Shown: in pieces, positions 1-8,420 of the stretch
Layout: each line of letters begins with the position of its first letter
How positions within the stretch are numbered: the first letter of the stretch is position 1
NCBI RefSeq assembly: GCF_050589645.1
Contig: NZ_JBNGOQ010000003.1
Coordinates: forward strand, 310,001 to 374,000
DNA: 64,000 nt
Source: JBNGOQ01 sp050589645
Lineage (GTDB): Bacteria; Bacteroidota; Bacteroidia; Flavobacteriales; Flavobacteriaceae
Direction: 5' to 3'
Notes under the pieces: generated by a model
What the model was told of the DNA's origin: nothing
What the model saw: only the letters and a program-made list of their open reading frames with translations
Databases searched by the model: none
Made by a program: the position numbers and the translations under genes

Positions 1-32
1 GCTTAAGAAAAAGCAATTGCAAACCTGAAAAG

Positions 33-56
33 AGCCCCGAACCGGGGCTTTTTTTT
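33..56 (+). terminator. Rho-independent terminator
   Basis: A perfect 7-bp stem (33-39 with 43-49) with a 3-base loop is followed by a run of eight T on the plus strand. It probably ends a plus-strand gene whose body lies before the window. A TAA at 4-6 could be that gene's stop, but its frame cannot be established. Confidence 0.85.
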
Positions 57-103
57 ATGGTAGCGTTAGTACCCTCCATGCGGAGTGTATATGTGACTAA
101 AAC

Positions 104-184
104 TGTCAGTTCGAGCGCAGTCGAGAACTATTTAAAGTTTGTCAGCCCTAAAGTACATCTCGACTGCCTGCCGGCAGGCAGGCC
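104..184. repeat. Palindromic intergenic repeat, copy 1
   Basis: The left arm (104-129) contains TCGAGCGCAGTCGAGA. The right arm (155-168) begins with its complement, ACATCTCGACTGC. A second perfect palindrome, CCTGCCGGCAGG, then occupies 167-178. The left arm is almost identical to that of copy 2 at 282-307. From general knowledge, repeats of this type are common between genes in Flavobacteriaceae. Confidence 0.75.
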
Positions 185-281
185 TTCCAGAGTCTTGTAC
201 GGAGGGCGGGCAAGTTTTCAAGCAGTAATAAGGGTGAGGGTGCTTTTTAAAAAAGGAAAGGTTCGCTAAAAAAAGTGTAAA

Positions 282-356
282 TGTCAGTTCGAGTGCAGTC
301 GAGAACTCTTGTGGAGTCCTCTTTTTTATTACATCTCGACTGCGCTCGATGTGACA
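282..356. repeat. Palindromic intergenic repeat, copy 2
   Basis: The left arm (282-307) and right arm (331-356) are inverted complements around a spacer of about 23 bases, so the transcript would fold into a long hairpin. The arms differ from perfect pairing by one transition. The element ends 20 bases before the stop of the ABC protein gene and could act as a 3' stabiliser or weak terminator for that transcript. Confidence 0.75.
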
Positions 357-376
357 CCTGCGATGAATTTCCAAAA

Positions 377-1621
377 CTACAGCATCTTCCCGATAGAACC
401 GGATTCGTGCATGGTAAGGGCGTAGATAAACTGGGGTTCCAATCCTTTTTCCTTACGGTGCGAAACAAAAACGATTGCAGTGCTGCTCTCCTTGGCTATT
501 TTGTTGACCAAGGCCACAAAAAGTGCGGCACTTGTATCATCCAGTCCGGCCGTAGGTTCATCCAAAATAAGCAAGAGCGGGTGTTTGATCATGGCCCGTA
601 CGGTCATGAGCAAACGCTGGTTTCCCATGGACATTTCATGAAAATAGGTGTCCTTCAGTTCCCATAGGCCGATGAGTTGCAACCATTCCTTGGCAAGCCT
701 TAACTCGGCTTCGCTGGGCTTCACGTAAAGGCCCACGGAGTCGTGCAGTCCCGAGATCAGCATATGCTCCAGGCTATGGTAGCCCGTAAACTTGTCGGTC
801 ATGGCCGGGGTAAAGTAACCAATGCGCTTTTTGATGTCCCAAATGCTTTCGCCACTGCCCTTTTTCTGGCCAAAAATATAAAGCTCCTGGCCGTAGCCCT
901 TACTATTTTCACCGGTGATCATGGACAATAGGGTGGTTTTTCCACTTCCGTTCTTGCCAATGAGCTGCCAAAATTCCCCCGGCCCGATCTGCCAATTGAT
1001 ATCCCGGAGTATAGGTCTGCCCCCGTACTGAACGGATACGTTCTTAAAGGCGATCAACGCTTCTCCGTCAAAGGAAAAAAGCACCAATGGTGGTGGTATG
1101 GGTGCGGTAAAGGAGGTGTTGGTTTTGTCAGATACCGCGCCAAAGGGGTTCCTGGTACGGACCCGGCGTAGGGAGCGTCCTTCCAGCTCCACGAACTGGG
1201 TGATAAACGGCAAGAGGTCATGGCTTCTGCTTACGATCTGCACTAGGGGGGTATGTTCAGAAATGGTCTGTAGTCTTTTGACCAGATCGGCCTGTGTCTC
1301 CGTATCCAGATTGTCAAAGGGATTGTCCAGGATAAGAAAATCGGGCTGCGTTTTCAACAGGTGTTTCAGCAATGCTTTTTTTTGCTCACCACTGGACATG
1401 GATTTTAGGCTCTGGGCAACGCCTTTGGTAATTATTTTTTTATCGTGCCGTTCCTCCTCGTCCATAAATCGGTTCAATTCCAGTTTGGAGAAAAGTGCGC
1501 CCCGTTGGCCCTGTAGATCGGTAAAAAGATCATGGTCGGTTCCGCGCATGAGCAGATCAACGGCAAACCCCTTGTCCGATCGGTTATTGATAAAAATGGC
1601 CCAGTGTTGTCTTTGCCCCAC
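377..1621 (-). CDS. Double ABC-type ATPase (ModF/PhrA-like)
   Basis: A cytoplasmic protein of 414 residues with two ABC nucleotide-binding domains and no membrane segment. The N-terminal domain has an ABC signature (SSGEQKK, about residue 76) and a Walker B (FLILDNPFDNLD) but no Walker A. The C-terminal domain is complete, with Walker A GKNGSGKTTL, signature MSMGNQ and Walker B LLLILDEPT. This layout resembles ModF-type proteins, often annotated as molybdenum-transport ATPases, but no mod permease is nearby and the substrate is unknown. It is the last gene of the minus-strand folE-to-ABC run, 34 bases after the GNAT gene. The incomplete N-terminal domain appears normal for this family rather than a truncation. 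Confidence 0.8.
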   Translation of the reverse strand: MGQRQHWAIFINNRSDKGFAVDLLMRGTDHDLFTDLQGQRGALFSKLELNRFMDEEERHDKKIITKGVAQSLKSMSSGEQKKALLKHLLKTQPDFLILDNPFDNLDTETQADLVKRLQTISEHTPLVQIVSRSHDLLPFITQFVELEGRSLRRVRTRNPFGAVSDKTNTSFTAPIPPPLVLFSFDGEALIAFKNVSVQYGGRPILRDINWQIGPGEFWQLIGKNGSGKTTLLSMITGENSKGYGQELYIFGQKKGSGESIWDIKKRIGYFTPAMTDKFTGYHSLEHMLISGLHDSVGLYVKPSEAELRLAKEWLQLIGLWELKDTYFHEMSMGNQRLLMTVRAMIKHPLLLILDEPTAGLDDTSAALFVALVNKIAKESSTAIVFVSHRKEKGLEPQFIYALTMHESGSIGKML

Positions 1622-1655
1622 GGCGTTGCGGTTATGTAGTTGGGAAAAATATGGA

Positions 1656-2177
1656 TTATTGGGGATAAACCCTAAAAATATGTACAGGATTGTCTCGGTA
1701 TACCGTGGTCGTGTCCAGCTGCATGCCCAGCTGCTTGGCCACTTTCTGGGAGGGAATATTGTCTACTTGAATAATAGAGATCAGCGAATCGGCAAGACCA
1801 CGGGCAAAGGCAAAGTTTTTGCATTTAAGGGCAGCCTCCGAGGCATAGCCCTGTTTCCAGTACCCGGGAAGGATGGAGTAGCCAATTTCCAGTTCCCGTC
1901 GTTGATCTACTTCTTGCACCAAAAGGCCACAGAGTCCGACCAATTTTCCGTTGGATTTTAGGACCAGTGCGTTCATACCGCCCAGGCCCTTTTCGTACCG
2001 TTCAAACGTCCGATCAAACTGTTGTGTACAAGCTTCCTCAGGACTTTCGGGCAGGCCTTCCCAAAATTGTGAACTACGCTTGTCCTGATGAAAGGGCAGC
2101 CATTCGCCAAAATCGGTCTTGAGGAGCTTTCTAAACGACAGGCGCTGGGTGGTTTCACCTTCCAGGAGATAGTCCAT
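1656..2177 (-). CDS. GNAT-family N-acetyltransferase (RimJ/RimL type)
   Basis: A predicted acetyl-CoA-dependent N-acetyltransferase of 173 residues. The core shows the RimJ/RimL-type pattern EIGYSILPGYWKQGYASEA, which spans strand beta4 and the pyrophosphate-binding loop, followed by the usual region with N and S residues near IIQVDNIPSQKVA. The ATG at 2177 is chosen over the upstream one at 2237 because the extension would overlap the DUF192 gene and its residues do not fit the family. The gap to the DUF192 stop is 14 bases, suggesting cotranscription. The substrate (protein N-terminus or small amine) cannot be read from sequence. Confidence 0.85.
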   Translation of the reverse strand: MDYLLEGETTQRLSFRKLLKTDFGEWLPFHQDKRSSQFWEGLPESPEEACTQQFDRTFERYEKGLGGMNALVLKSNGKLVGLCGLLVQEVDQRRELEIGYSILPGYWKQGYASEAALKCKNFAFARGLADSLISIIQVDNIPSQKVAKQLGMQLDTTTVYRDNPVHIFRVYPQ

Positions 2178-2191
2178 CGATGTAAATTTTG

Positions 2192-2677
2192 TTACTGACG
2201 TACAAATTCCAGTCGGTCCCCAATTTCCATCTGCCATTTCTCCACAAGCCCGGCATTGATCTCCAAAACGTATTGTACGGGGACTTTGGAAGACAGGCCG
2301 GTTTCATCCAAGGGCAGGGCGTTTTGTTGAAAACTGGCGATACGCAGCTGCTCATCAATAAAGACAAGATCCAAGGCGATTTCGGTATTCTTCATATAAA
2401 AGGAGTGCATGGCCACATCGGGAAAAATAAAAAGCATGGCTTCCTTTTCGCCCATGGAAGTGCGGTACATGAGACCGGTCTGGGTCTCATAGTCGGTCTC
2501 GGCAATCTCTATGTCAAAACGCGTCCGTACCGAATCGGTCTCTGCTTTGTACACGGTAAGTTCCCCTTCCTTGGTAAAGGCAATAGGTGCGGTCTTGATT
2601 ACTTTTTTGGGTTCCTCCTTGCAGGAAAAGACCAGTAGAGCCAGCAATAGCGGTGCACCAAGTTTTAGATACTTCAT
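2192..2677 (-). CDS. DUF192 lipoprotein
   Basis: A lipoprotein of 161 residues: a signal peptide ends in the lipobox VFSC (Cys19), followed by a DUF192 domain covering the rest of the chain. The ATG at 2677 overlaps the lgt stop in an ATGA arrangement, which indicates translational coupling. This start is chosen because the 54 residues upstream are only lgt read in another frame. DUF192 has no firmly assigned biochemical role. Being coupled to lgt, the enzyme that lipidates such proteins, fits a processed envelope protein but says nothing about function. Confidence 0.85.
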   Translation of the reverse strand: MKYLKLGAPLLLALLVFSCKEEPKKVIKTAPIAFTKEGELTVYKAETDSVRTRFDIEIAETDYETQTGLMYRTSMGEKEAMLFIFPDVAMHSFYMKNTEIALDLVFIDEQLRIASFQQNALPLDETGLSSKVPVQYVLEINAGLVEKWQMEIGDRLEFVRQ

Positions 2678-3642
2678 TTGGCCGTACTTTCGGTTTTCCT
2701 GTTGGGCCTGAACATAAAGTACAGCCCGATCAAAATAAAGGGAATACTGAGCCATTGACCCGTGGATAAGAGGCCCAGGGACTCCTCGAACCCGCCCTGA
2801 CTTTTCTTGACGAACTCCACAAAAAAGCGGATGGTCCATAACAGTACCAAAAAGAGGCCAAAAAGATAGCCCAGCTTGTTCTTTTTATCGGTCTTCCAAT
2901 ACAGGTAATTTAGGATCAAGAAGACAAAGATATAGGCGATTCCTTCGTACAATTGCGCCGGGTGCCTATACGGGACGCTTTCCAATGCGTTGGAAAATTT
3001 CGGCGAGGTCGCAATTAGATCATAGGCGGCGTTTACCGTTTTTTCCTTGGTCAGGGACAGGGCCTCTGACGGACTGATGTGATTTCGTATAAACTTGGTG
3101 GCAAAGACAAAGGACTCATCCACCTTTTCTCCCACAATCTCCGAATTGAAAAAATTTCCCAGGCGCACGCAAAAGGCCCCAATGGACACGGGAATGACCA
3201 CACGGTCCAAGATGCCCAGGATCTTGAAATCCGGATATTTCTTGGTATAGAGGTACATGGCCAGGATAACGCCAATGGCGGCACCGTGGCTGGCCAAGCC
3301 GGTGAAGCCGGTAAATTCATAGCCGTTGATAATGCCGAAGAGCGATTCGCCCGCACTTTCGCGTATGGGCAACAGTATTTCCAGTAGATGATCCTTATAG
3401 TAGGTCCAATCGTAGAAGAAAACATGGCCCAGGCGGGCGCCCAACATGGTGGCCAGAACGGTGTAAATGAACAGGGAATCCAATTGGTCCATGGATTTTT
3501 TCTCGTTTAGAAAGATACGTTTCATAATGTACCAGCCCACGGCGAAGGCAACGATCCAGAGAAGGTTGTAATATTTTATTTGCAATACCCCAATTTTGAA
3601 GAGTGTTTCATTGGGATTCCAGATAAAACTTAAAAAATGCAT
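2674..3642 (-). CDS. lgt: Prolipoprotein diacylglyceryl transferase
   Basis: An inner-membrane enzyme that transfers a diacylglyceryl group from phosphatidylglycerol to the lipobox cysteine of prolipoproteins, the first step of lipoprotein maturation. The 322-residue chain has about seven hydrophobic segments. It carries the family motifs: LGARLGH near residue 68, LASHGAA (with the conserved HG), the Lgt signature RLGNFFNSE near residue 160, and RHPAQLYEG near 226. It is somewhat longer than the E. coli protein because of a loop between the signature and the RHP motif, common in Bacteroidota. The many lipoproteins in this window are its clients. It lies between yidD and the coupled DUF192 gene. 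Confidence 0.97.
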   Translation of the reverse strand: MHFLSFIWNPNETLFKIGVLQIKYYNLLWIVAFAVGWYIMKRIFLNEKKSMDQLDSLFIYTVLATMLGARLGHVFFYDWTYYKDHLLEILLPIRESAGESLFGIINGYEFTGFTGLASHGAAIGVILAMYLYTKKYPDFKILGILDRVVIPVSIGAFCVRLGNFFNSEIVGEKVDESFVFATKFIRNHISPSEALSLTKEKTVNAAYDLIATSPKFSNALESVPYRHPAQLYEGIAYIFVFLILNYLYWKTDKKNKLGYLFGLFLVLLWTIRFFVEFVKKSQGGFEESLGLLSTGQWLSIPFILIGLYFMFRPNRKTESTAK

Positions 3643-3755
3643 TTGTTTTTATTTTGAAGGGACTAATATAAGTAAATACTAGGTTAGTAAAGCGTATTTC
3701 TGCACTTGTGTTGTGAATTTATGGGTCAGGGTGTCAGCGGGTCCTGTGAGCTGTG

Positions 3756-3977
3756 TTAGGGCACTGGATCGTATCCCTTTCCGCCCCAGGGGTTACAGCT
3801 GAAAATACGCTTAACAGCGAGCCACCCGCCTTTGAACAGTCCATGTTTTTTGAGGGCCTCCAGGGTATATTGGGAGCAGGTAGGGGTATACCTGCAACTT
3901 GCCGGGGTAAGGGGCGATATAAAGTTTTGATAAAATTTTACCAAAAGTACAAAGGGAGCTATGAGTATCTTCTTCAT
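3756..3977 (-). CDS. yidD: Membrane protein insertion efficiency factor YidD
   Basis: A short basic protein (73 residues) of the YidD family, which assists YidC-dependent membrane insertion at the inner membrane. The family hallmarks are all present: [20 protein letters not shown] with its conserved cysteines, EALKKHG, and the C-terminal RIFSCNPW. The ATG at 3977 fits the family N-terminus (MKKILIAP); another ATG three codons upstream is also possible. The gene sits 65 bases after cysS and 113 bases before lgt. The usual partners rnpA and yidC are not next to it here, as is common in this phylum. Confidence 0.93.
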   Translation of the reverse strand: MKKILIAPFVLLVKFYQNFISPLTPASCRYTPTCSQYTLEALKKHGLFKGGWLAVKRIFSCNPWGGKGYDPVP

Positions 3978-4042
3978 CCTAAACAAAACATTTTCCCTTG
4001 GCGCCTAAGTGGCCCAAAGGGGACCCAAGCGGTATCAACTAA

Positions 4043-5524
4043 TTATGAAAGGCTAAAGGTGGTGCCCTCCTTGCCATCTTTTAACTGAATGCCCATACCG
4101 GCCAATTGGTCCCGTATTTTATCGGAAGTGGCAAAATCCTTGTTGGCCCGGGCCTCGTTGCGCAATTCTATCAATAGGGTGATTACTTCGGACAATTTAT
4201 CCGTACCAGATTCCGCACCGTTTTTCCCCTCCAGCCCCAGTACATCGAACACAAAATCGTGCAGCGTCCTTTGCAGAAGATTTTTGTCCTCTGCGGTAAG
4301 GGTTTCCTTCCCCTCTTTGATCAGGTTAATGTGCTTTACCGCCTCAAACAGATTGGCGATGAGGGTGGGCGTATTAAAATCATCGTTCATGGCCGTATAA
4401 CACTGCTGTTTCCATGCGGCTACATCAAAACTGGAAACGGCATGGGTCTCCAGATGGGGCAATGCATCCATCGCTTCCATCAGTTTGTTGTACCCTTTTT
4501 CGGAGGCCAATAAGGCATCGTTGCTGAGGTCCAGAATACTGGTATAGTGGGCCTGCATCATAAAAAAACGGACCACTGCAGGCGCAAAGGCCTTGCTGAG
4601 AATTTTATTTTCCCCTGAAAATATTTCCAACGGCAAGATATTGTTCCCGGTGGATTTGGCCATTTTTTTACCGTTTAGGGTAAGCATATTGGCATGCAAC
4701 CAATAGTTGACCGGGGCATGGCCATTACTGGCTTCGGCCTGCGCAATCTCGCATTCGTGATGCGGAAATTTCAGGTCCATTCCCCCTCCGTGGATATCAA
4801 ATCTTTCTCCCAGGTATTTGGTGCTCATGGCGGTACATTCTAAATGCCACCCGGGAAAGCCGTCGCCCCAAGGGGAAGGCCAGCGCATAATGTGCTGTGG
4901 CTCGGCCTTTTTCCATAGGGCAAAATCCTGTGGGTTCTTTTTTTCGTCCTGGGCGGCCAGTTCGCGGGTATTGGCGATCATGTCCTCCAGTTTTCTGCCA
5001 CTCAATTTGCCGTACTCGTATGCCTCGTTGAACTTTTTTACATCAAAATAGACGGAGCCGTTTTTTTCATAGGCATACCCTTTGTCCAGAATATCCTTGA
5101 TAATTTCTATTTGCTCAATGATATGTCCGGTCGCCGTGGGCTCTATACTAGGGTGCAAAAAGTTGAACTTATTCAAAATATCATGGAAGTCCACCGTATA
5201 GCGATGTACCACTTCCATAGGTTCCAACTGTTCCAGTCGGGCTTTTTTGGCTATTTTATCCTCCCCGTCCTCTGCATCGTTCTCCAGGTGGCCGGCATCG
5301 GTTATGTTCCGGACATAACGCACTTTATAGCCCAAATGCTTTAGGTACCTAAAGATCATGTCAAAGGACATAAAGGTGCGGCAGTTTCCTAAATGCACAT
5401 TGCTGTAGACCGTAGGACCGCAAACGTACATCCCTATATGACCCTCATTTATAGGTTTTAGCACTTCTTTTTTGCCGGAAAGGGAATTGTAAACTTTTAA
5501 GGCCTGATCTTTATACAGTTGCAT
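4043..5524 (-). CDS. cysS: Cysteinyl-tRNA synthetase
   Basis: A class I aminoacyl-tRNA synthetase that charges tRNA-Cys in the cytoplasm. The 493-residue product shows the zinc-ligand and entry region [15 protein letters not shown] (HLGN stands for the HIGH motif), the tRNA-recognition segment [10 protein letters not shown], the zinc histidine in HHECE, and KKMAKSTGN as the KMSKS loop. Length matches the bacterial family. The ATG at 5524 gives the usual MQLYKDQ start; an ATG three codons upstream is an alternative. folE ends 14 bases upstream, so the two genes are probably cotranscribed. Confidence 0.96.
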   Translation of the reverse strand: MQLYKDQALKVYNSLSGKKEVLKPINEGHIGMYVCGPTVYSNVHLGNCRTFMSFDMIFRYLKHLGYKVRYVRNITDAGHLENDAEDGEDKIAKKARLEQLEPMEVVHRYTVDFHDILNKFNFLHPSIEPTATGHIIEQIEIIKDILDKGYAYEKNGSVYFDVKKFNEAYEYGKLSGRKLEDMIANTRELAAQDEKKNPQDFALWKKAEPQHIMRWPSPWGDGFPGWHLECTAMSTKYLGERFDIHGGGMDLKFPHHECEIAQAEASNGHAPVNYWLHANMLTLNGKKMAKSTGNNILPLEIFSGENKILSKAFAPAVVRFFMMQAHYTSILDLSNDALLASEKGYNKLMEAMDALPHLETHAVSSFDVAAWKQQCYTAMNDDFNTPTLIANLFEAVKHINLIKEGKETLTAEDKNLLQRTLHDFVFDVLGLEGKNGAESGTDKLSEVITLLIELRNEARANKDFATSDKIRDQLAGMGIQLKDGKEGTTFSLS

Positions 5525-5538
5525 TTTGGGCAAGGCAA

Positions 5539-6219
5539 TTAAAAATTGGTATCTAGATTAATGTAGTCCAAAAATTCGCGCCGTACCGCTTCTTCCTTGA
5601 ATTTGCCGCCATACTCCGCCGTCACCGTACTGCTCTCAATGTCCCGAATTCCCCTTGAATTCACACATAGGTGTTTGGCATCAATGACGCAGGCAACATC
5701 CTTGGTGCCCAGCACTTCCTGGAGTTCTTTTACAATTTGCATGTTTAAGCGTTCCTGAACCTGTGGCCTTTTGGCATAATAATCCACTATACGGTTCATT
5801 TTGGAAAGACCTACTACCGTACCGTTGGAAATGTAAGCTACATGAGCCTTGCCCACTATGGGTAGCAGGTGGTGCTCACAGGTAGAATATAAGGTGATGT
5901 TTTTTTCCACCAACATCTCGCCGTACTTGTACTTGTTCTTGAAGGTGGAGGAGGTAGGCTTCCGCTTCGGATGCAGCCCTCCAAATACTTCCTTGACAAA
6001 CATTTTGGCCACTCTATTGGGGGTGCCGTTTAAGCTATCATCCTCCAAATCAAGGCCAAGGGTGAGCATAATATCCTTTACACTGCCCTTGATGCGTTCT
6101 ATTTTTTCATCGTCGCTTAGAAGAAAGGCATCCTTGCGTAAGGGGGTTTCACCTGAGGAGGAAACATGCCCGTTCCCAATCTCTTCAAAATGCTCTTCCA
6201 TGGTGCTATCCAATTTCAT
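5539..6219 (-). CDS. folE: GTP cyclohydrolase I
   Basis: Converts GTP to 7,8-dihydroneopterin triphosphate, the first step of tetrahydrofolate and pterin synthesis. The 226-residue product has the family motifs: the zinc-binding region [40 protein letters not shown], and the C-terminal [10 protein letters not shown] with the second zinc cysteine. The ATG at 6219 is preferred over 6279 because the extra 20 residues are hydrophobic and unlike the family N-terminus. It heads the minus-strand folE-cysS-yidD-lgt run. folP lies separately near 25 kb. Confidence 0.96.
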   Translation of the reverse strand: MKLDSTMEEHFEEIGNGHVSSSGETPLRKDAFLLSDDEKIERIKGSVKDIMLTLGLDLEDDSLNGTPNRVAKMFVKEVFGGLHPKRKPTSSTFKNKYKYGEMLVEKNITLYSTCEHHLLPIVGKAHVAYISNGTVVGLSKMNRIVDYYAKRPQVQERLNMQIVKELQEVLGTKDVACVIDAKHLCVNSRGIRDIESSTVTAEYGGKFKEEAVRREFLDYINLDTNF

Positions 6220-6499
6220 AGGCCAACTTTTGTATATCAAAAAAGATATAATTATATAAAAATAATGAATCCCGACCAACCGGGATAAACACTGCTACAA
6301 ACTTCCAAATTGTATCCTACTTTCGAGCCTGTCCTTTCAACAAATACAACACCCTCCGTTCCATGAAAATCAGGCCCAAAAGAACAGCAAAGATATACAT
6401 AATATGGCACTTAATACCATGTTTAGGGTGTTACACAACATAAATTAGTGTTAAGGTAGCACAGCTTGTAATTTTATATTACCCAACGTACACCTGCTT

Positions 6500-8302
6500 A
6501 TGAGGCATTATGGTTTGGTCTTATGGATTATCCTTTTAATGGGGATACGCGCTAGCTTGGCCCAGGTTGCACCTGATTGTGCCAATGCGGTACCTATTTG
6601 CAATAACACACCGGTAAATGGGGGTACACAGGGATGGGGTACTGATGACTTTAACGGGGCCTTGCAAACAGGATGTTTGGAACAGACGGGTTCCGGAGCC
6701 ATAGAATCCAATTCGGCCTGGTATCGGTTCCGCACTTCAGCTTCCGGGGAACTGGGGTTCAATATTGGTTTTGATACTTCCGAAGATTGGGACTTTGCGC
6801 TTTATCGTGCAAGTGACTGTAACAACCTTGGAGATCCGGTCCGGTGCAATTTCTTTGATAACAGCGATGGCATGGCCTTTATGGGAGTAGGGGTAGACCC
6901 TACAGGAGCCACCACGGTGCTTTACGAGGATTGGCTGCAGGTATCCCCAGGGGAAGATTACTACCTCTTGGTCAACAATTTTAGCAATAACAATTCGGGA
7001 TTTTCCATTCAGTTCTCGGGAAACATATTTGTTACCAATCCCAACGATGCACTGGATTGCTCCATCATCAGTAATCTTTTGGGCCCTCCACTTTCTGCCT
7101 GTGATAACGCGAACGTGGTACTGGACGCCACCACTACTGGAGCGCTATCCTATAATTGGTACCAGGATTTGGGGAGCGGTTTCCAGCAACTGACCGGAGA
7201 ACACAACCCAACACTACAGGTCACGACCTCCGCTTTGTATCGCGTAGAGGTGGCCACTTCTGGTGGAACTACGATAATCAGCGATGTGCAGGTAGCATTT
7301 ACAGCTACACCTACCGCCCATCCGATGACGCATGATGAAATCTGTTCGGATGCTGGAACCTATGACCTCTCCCAAAAGGATGCTGAGGCCTTGGGAGCAC
7401 AGGACCCCAACACTTTTATGGTAAGCTATCACAGCACTCTCGTCGATGCGGCCAACGGTGTCAATGGCCTGCCCAGGTTATATCCCATAAACCCTGGTAC
7501 GGAAACCTTGTACGTACGTGTCTCTTCCGTGGCCAATCCCAACTGCTTTGATGCTTCCCGACAGTTTGAACTGACCACGGTAGAAACGCCTGTGCTGGAC
7601 TTTCCGACAGCCGTATTTTTATGCGAAGGGGATACCATGACCACTATTGGACCGGCCATACCCAATGGCAGTACTTCCTATCAGTGGGATACAGGGGAAA
7701 CTACGGCCAGTATTACGGTTTCGCAGCCGGGAACCTATACGCTTACCGCCACCAACCACCAGGCCGGCCTGAGCTGTGAAAATACCAGAGCTGTGCAGGT
7801 GGTCATCTCCGAAATTCCTGAAATTATGGATGTCATTATCACCGATCTGGAGGATAACAATACGGTCACTGTGGTTCCGGCAGGAGCCGGAGCATACGAG
7901 TATCGCCTGGATAATGGTCCGTACCAAACGGATCCTACCTTTACCAATGTGACCGAGGGCACGCATATGGTCGCGATAAACGATCTTAATGGATGTGGTA
8001 CGGATACGGAAACGATAACAGTGGTGGGCTTTCCAAAATTTTTCACCCCCAATGGCGACGGGGTGAACGATGCGTGGCACATAGTGGGCATCAATACCTT
8101 GGAAAACCCTGTGGTGTCTATTTACGATCGCTATGGGAAGCTGCTCAGGCAAATGGACCAAAATAGCCTGGGTTGGGACGGCACTTTTAACGGTAGGAGT
8201 TTACCAGCCTCCGATTATTGGTTCAAACTAAGCTATACCAACCTGGAAGGCCAGAACATCACCGCAAAATTTGTGGATAACCACTTTTCTTTACGACGGT
8301 AA
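6500..8302 (+). CDS. T9SS type-B secreted surface protein
   Basis: An extracellular protein of 600 residues. A signal peptide (about 1-22, ending SLAQ) precedes an N-terminal domain beginning with DCANAVPICNNTPVN and the pattern NSAWYRFRT. One or more Ig-like segments occupy roughly 190-500. A gliding-motility/T9SS type-B sorting domain starts near residue 510 (FFTPNGDGVNDAWH, then YDRYGKLL and GWDGTFNGR). The C-terminal domain directs export by the type IX secretion system and attachment to the cell surface. The next gene encodes a shorter paralogue with the same first and last domains. An adhesin or structural surface role is likely; no enzymatic motif is visible. Confidence 0.9.
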   Translation: MRHYGLVLWIILLMGIRASLAQVAPDCANAVPICNNTPVNGGTQGWGTDDFNGALQTGCLEQTGSGAIESNSAWYRFRTSASGELGFNIGFDTSEDWDFALYRASDCNNLGDPVRCNFFDNSDGMAFMGVGVDPTGATTVLYEDWLQVSPGEDYYLLVNNFSNNNSGFSIQFSGNIFVTNPNDALDCSIISNLLGPPLSACDNANVVLDATTTGALSYNWYQDLGSGFQQLTGEHNPTLQVTTSALYRVEVATSGGTTIISDVQVAFTATPTAHPMTHDEICSDAGTYDLSQKDAEALGAQDPNTFMVSYHSTLVDAANGVNGLPRLYPINPGTETLYVRVSSVANPNCFDASRQFELTTVETPVLDFPTAVFLCEGDTMTTIGPAIPNGSTSYQWDTGETTASITVSQPGTYTLTATNHQAGLSCENTRAVQVVISEIPEIMDVIITDLEDNNTVTVVPAGAGAYEYRLDNGPYQTDPTFTNVTEGTHMVAINDLNGCGTDTETITVVGFPKFFTPNGDGVNDAWHIVGINTLENPVVSIYDRYGKLLRQMDQNSLGWDGTFNGRSLPASDYWFKLSYTNLEGQNITAKFVDNHFSLRR

Positions 8303-8420
8303 AGACGGTCGGTGGTCCGTTCATCGATAAACTGTACAAAATCTGGGTTGAAAATATACTAAATCCAGGGCTGGGGAGTTATTATTATGATTATTTGAAT
8401 AACATTAGCCCCATCACTCT

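Larger units (their letters stand above)
1..376. other. Gene-free stretch with terminator and palindromic repeats
   Basis: No credible coding sequence is visible. The stretch holds the terminator at 33-56 and two copies of a palindromic intergenic repeat (104-184 and 282-356). The short open frames here run through the repeats and do not look like proteins. Confidence 0.7.

Noticed and set aside
57..468. Several short open frames on both strands at the left end
   Set aside because: They run through the palindromic repeats and the end of the ABC gene and have no protein-like composition.
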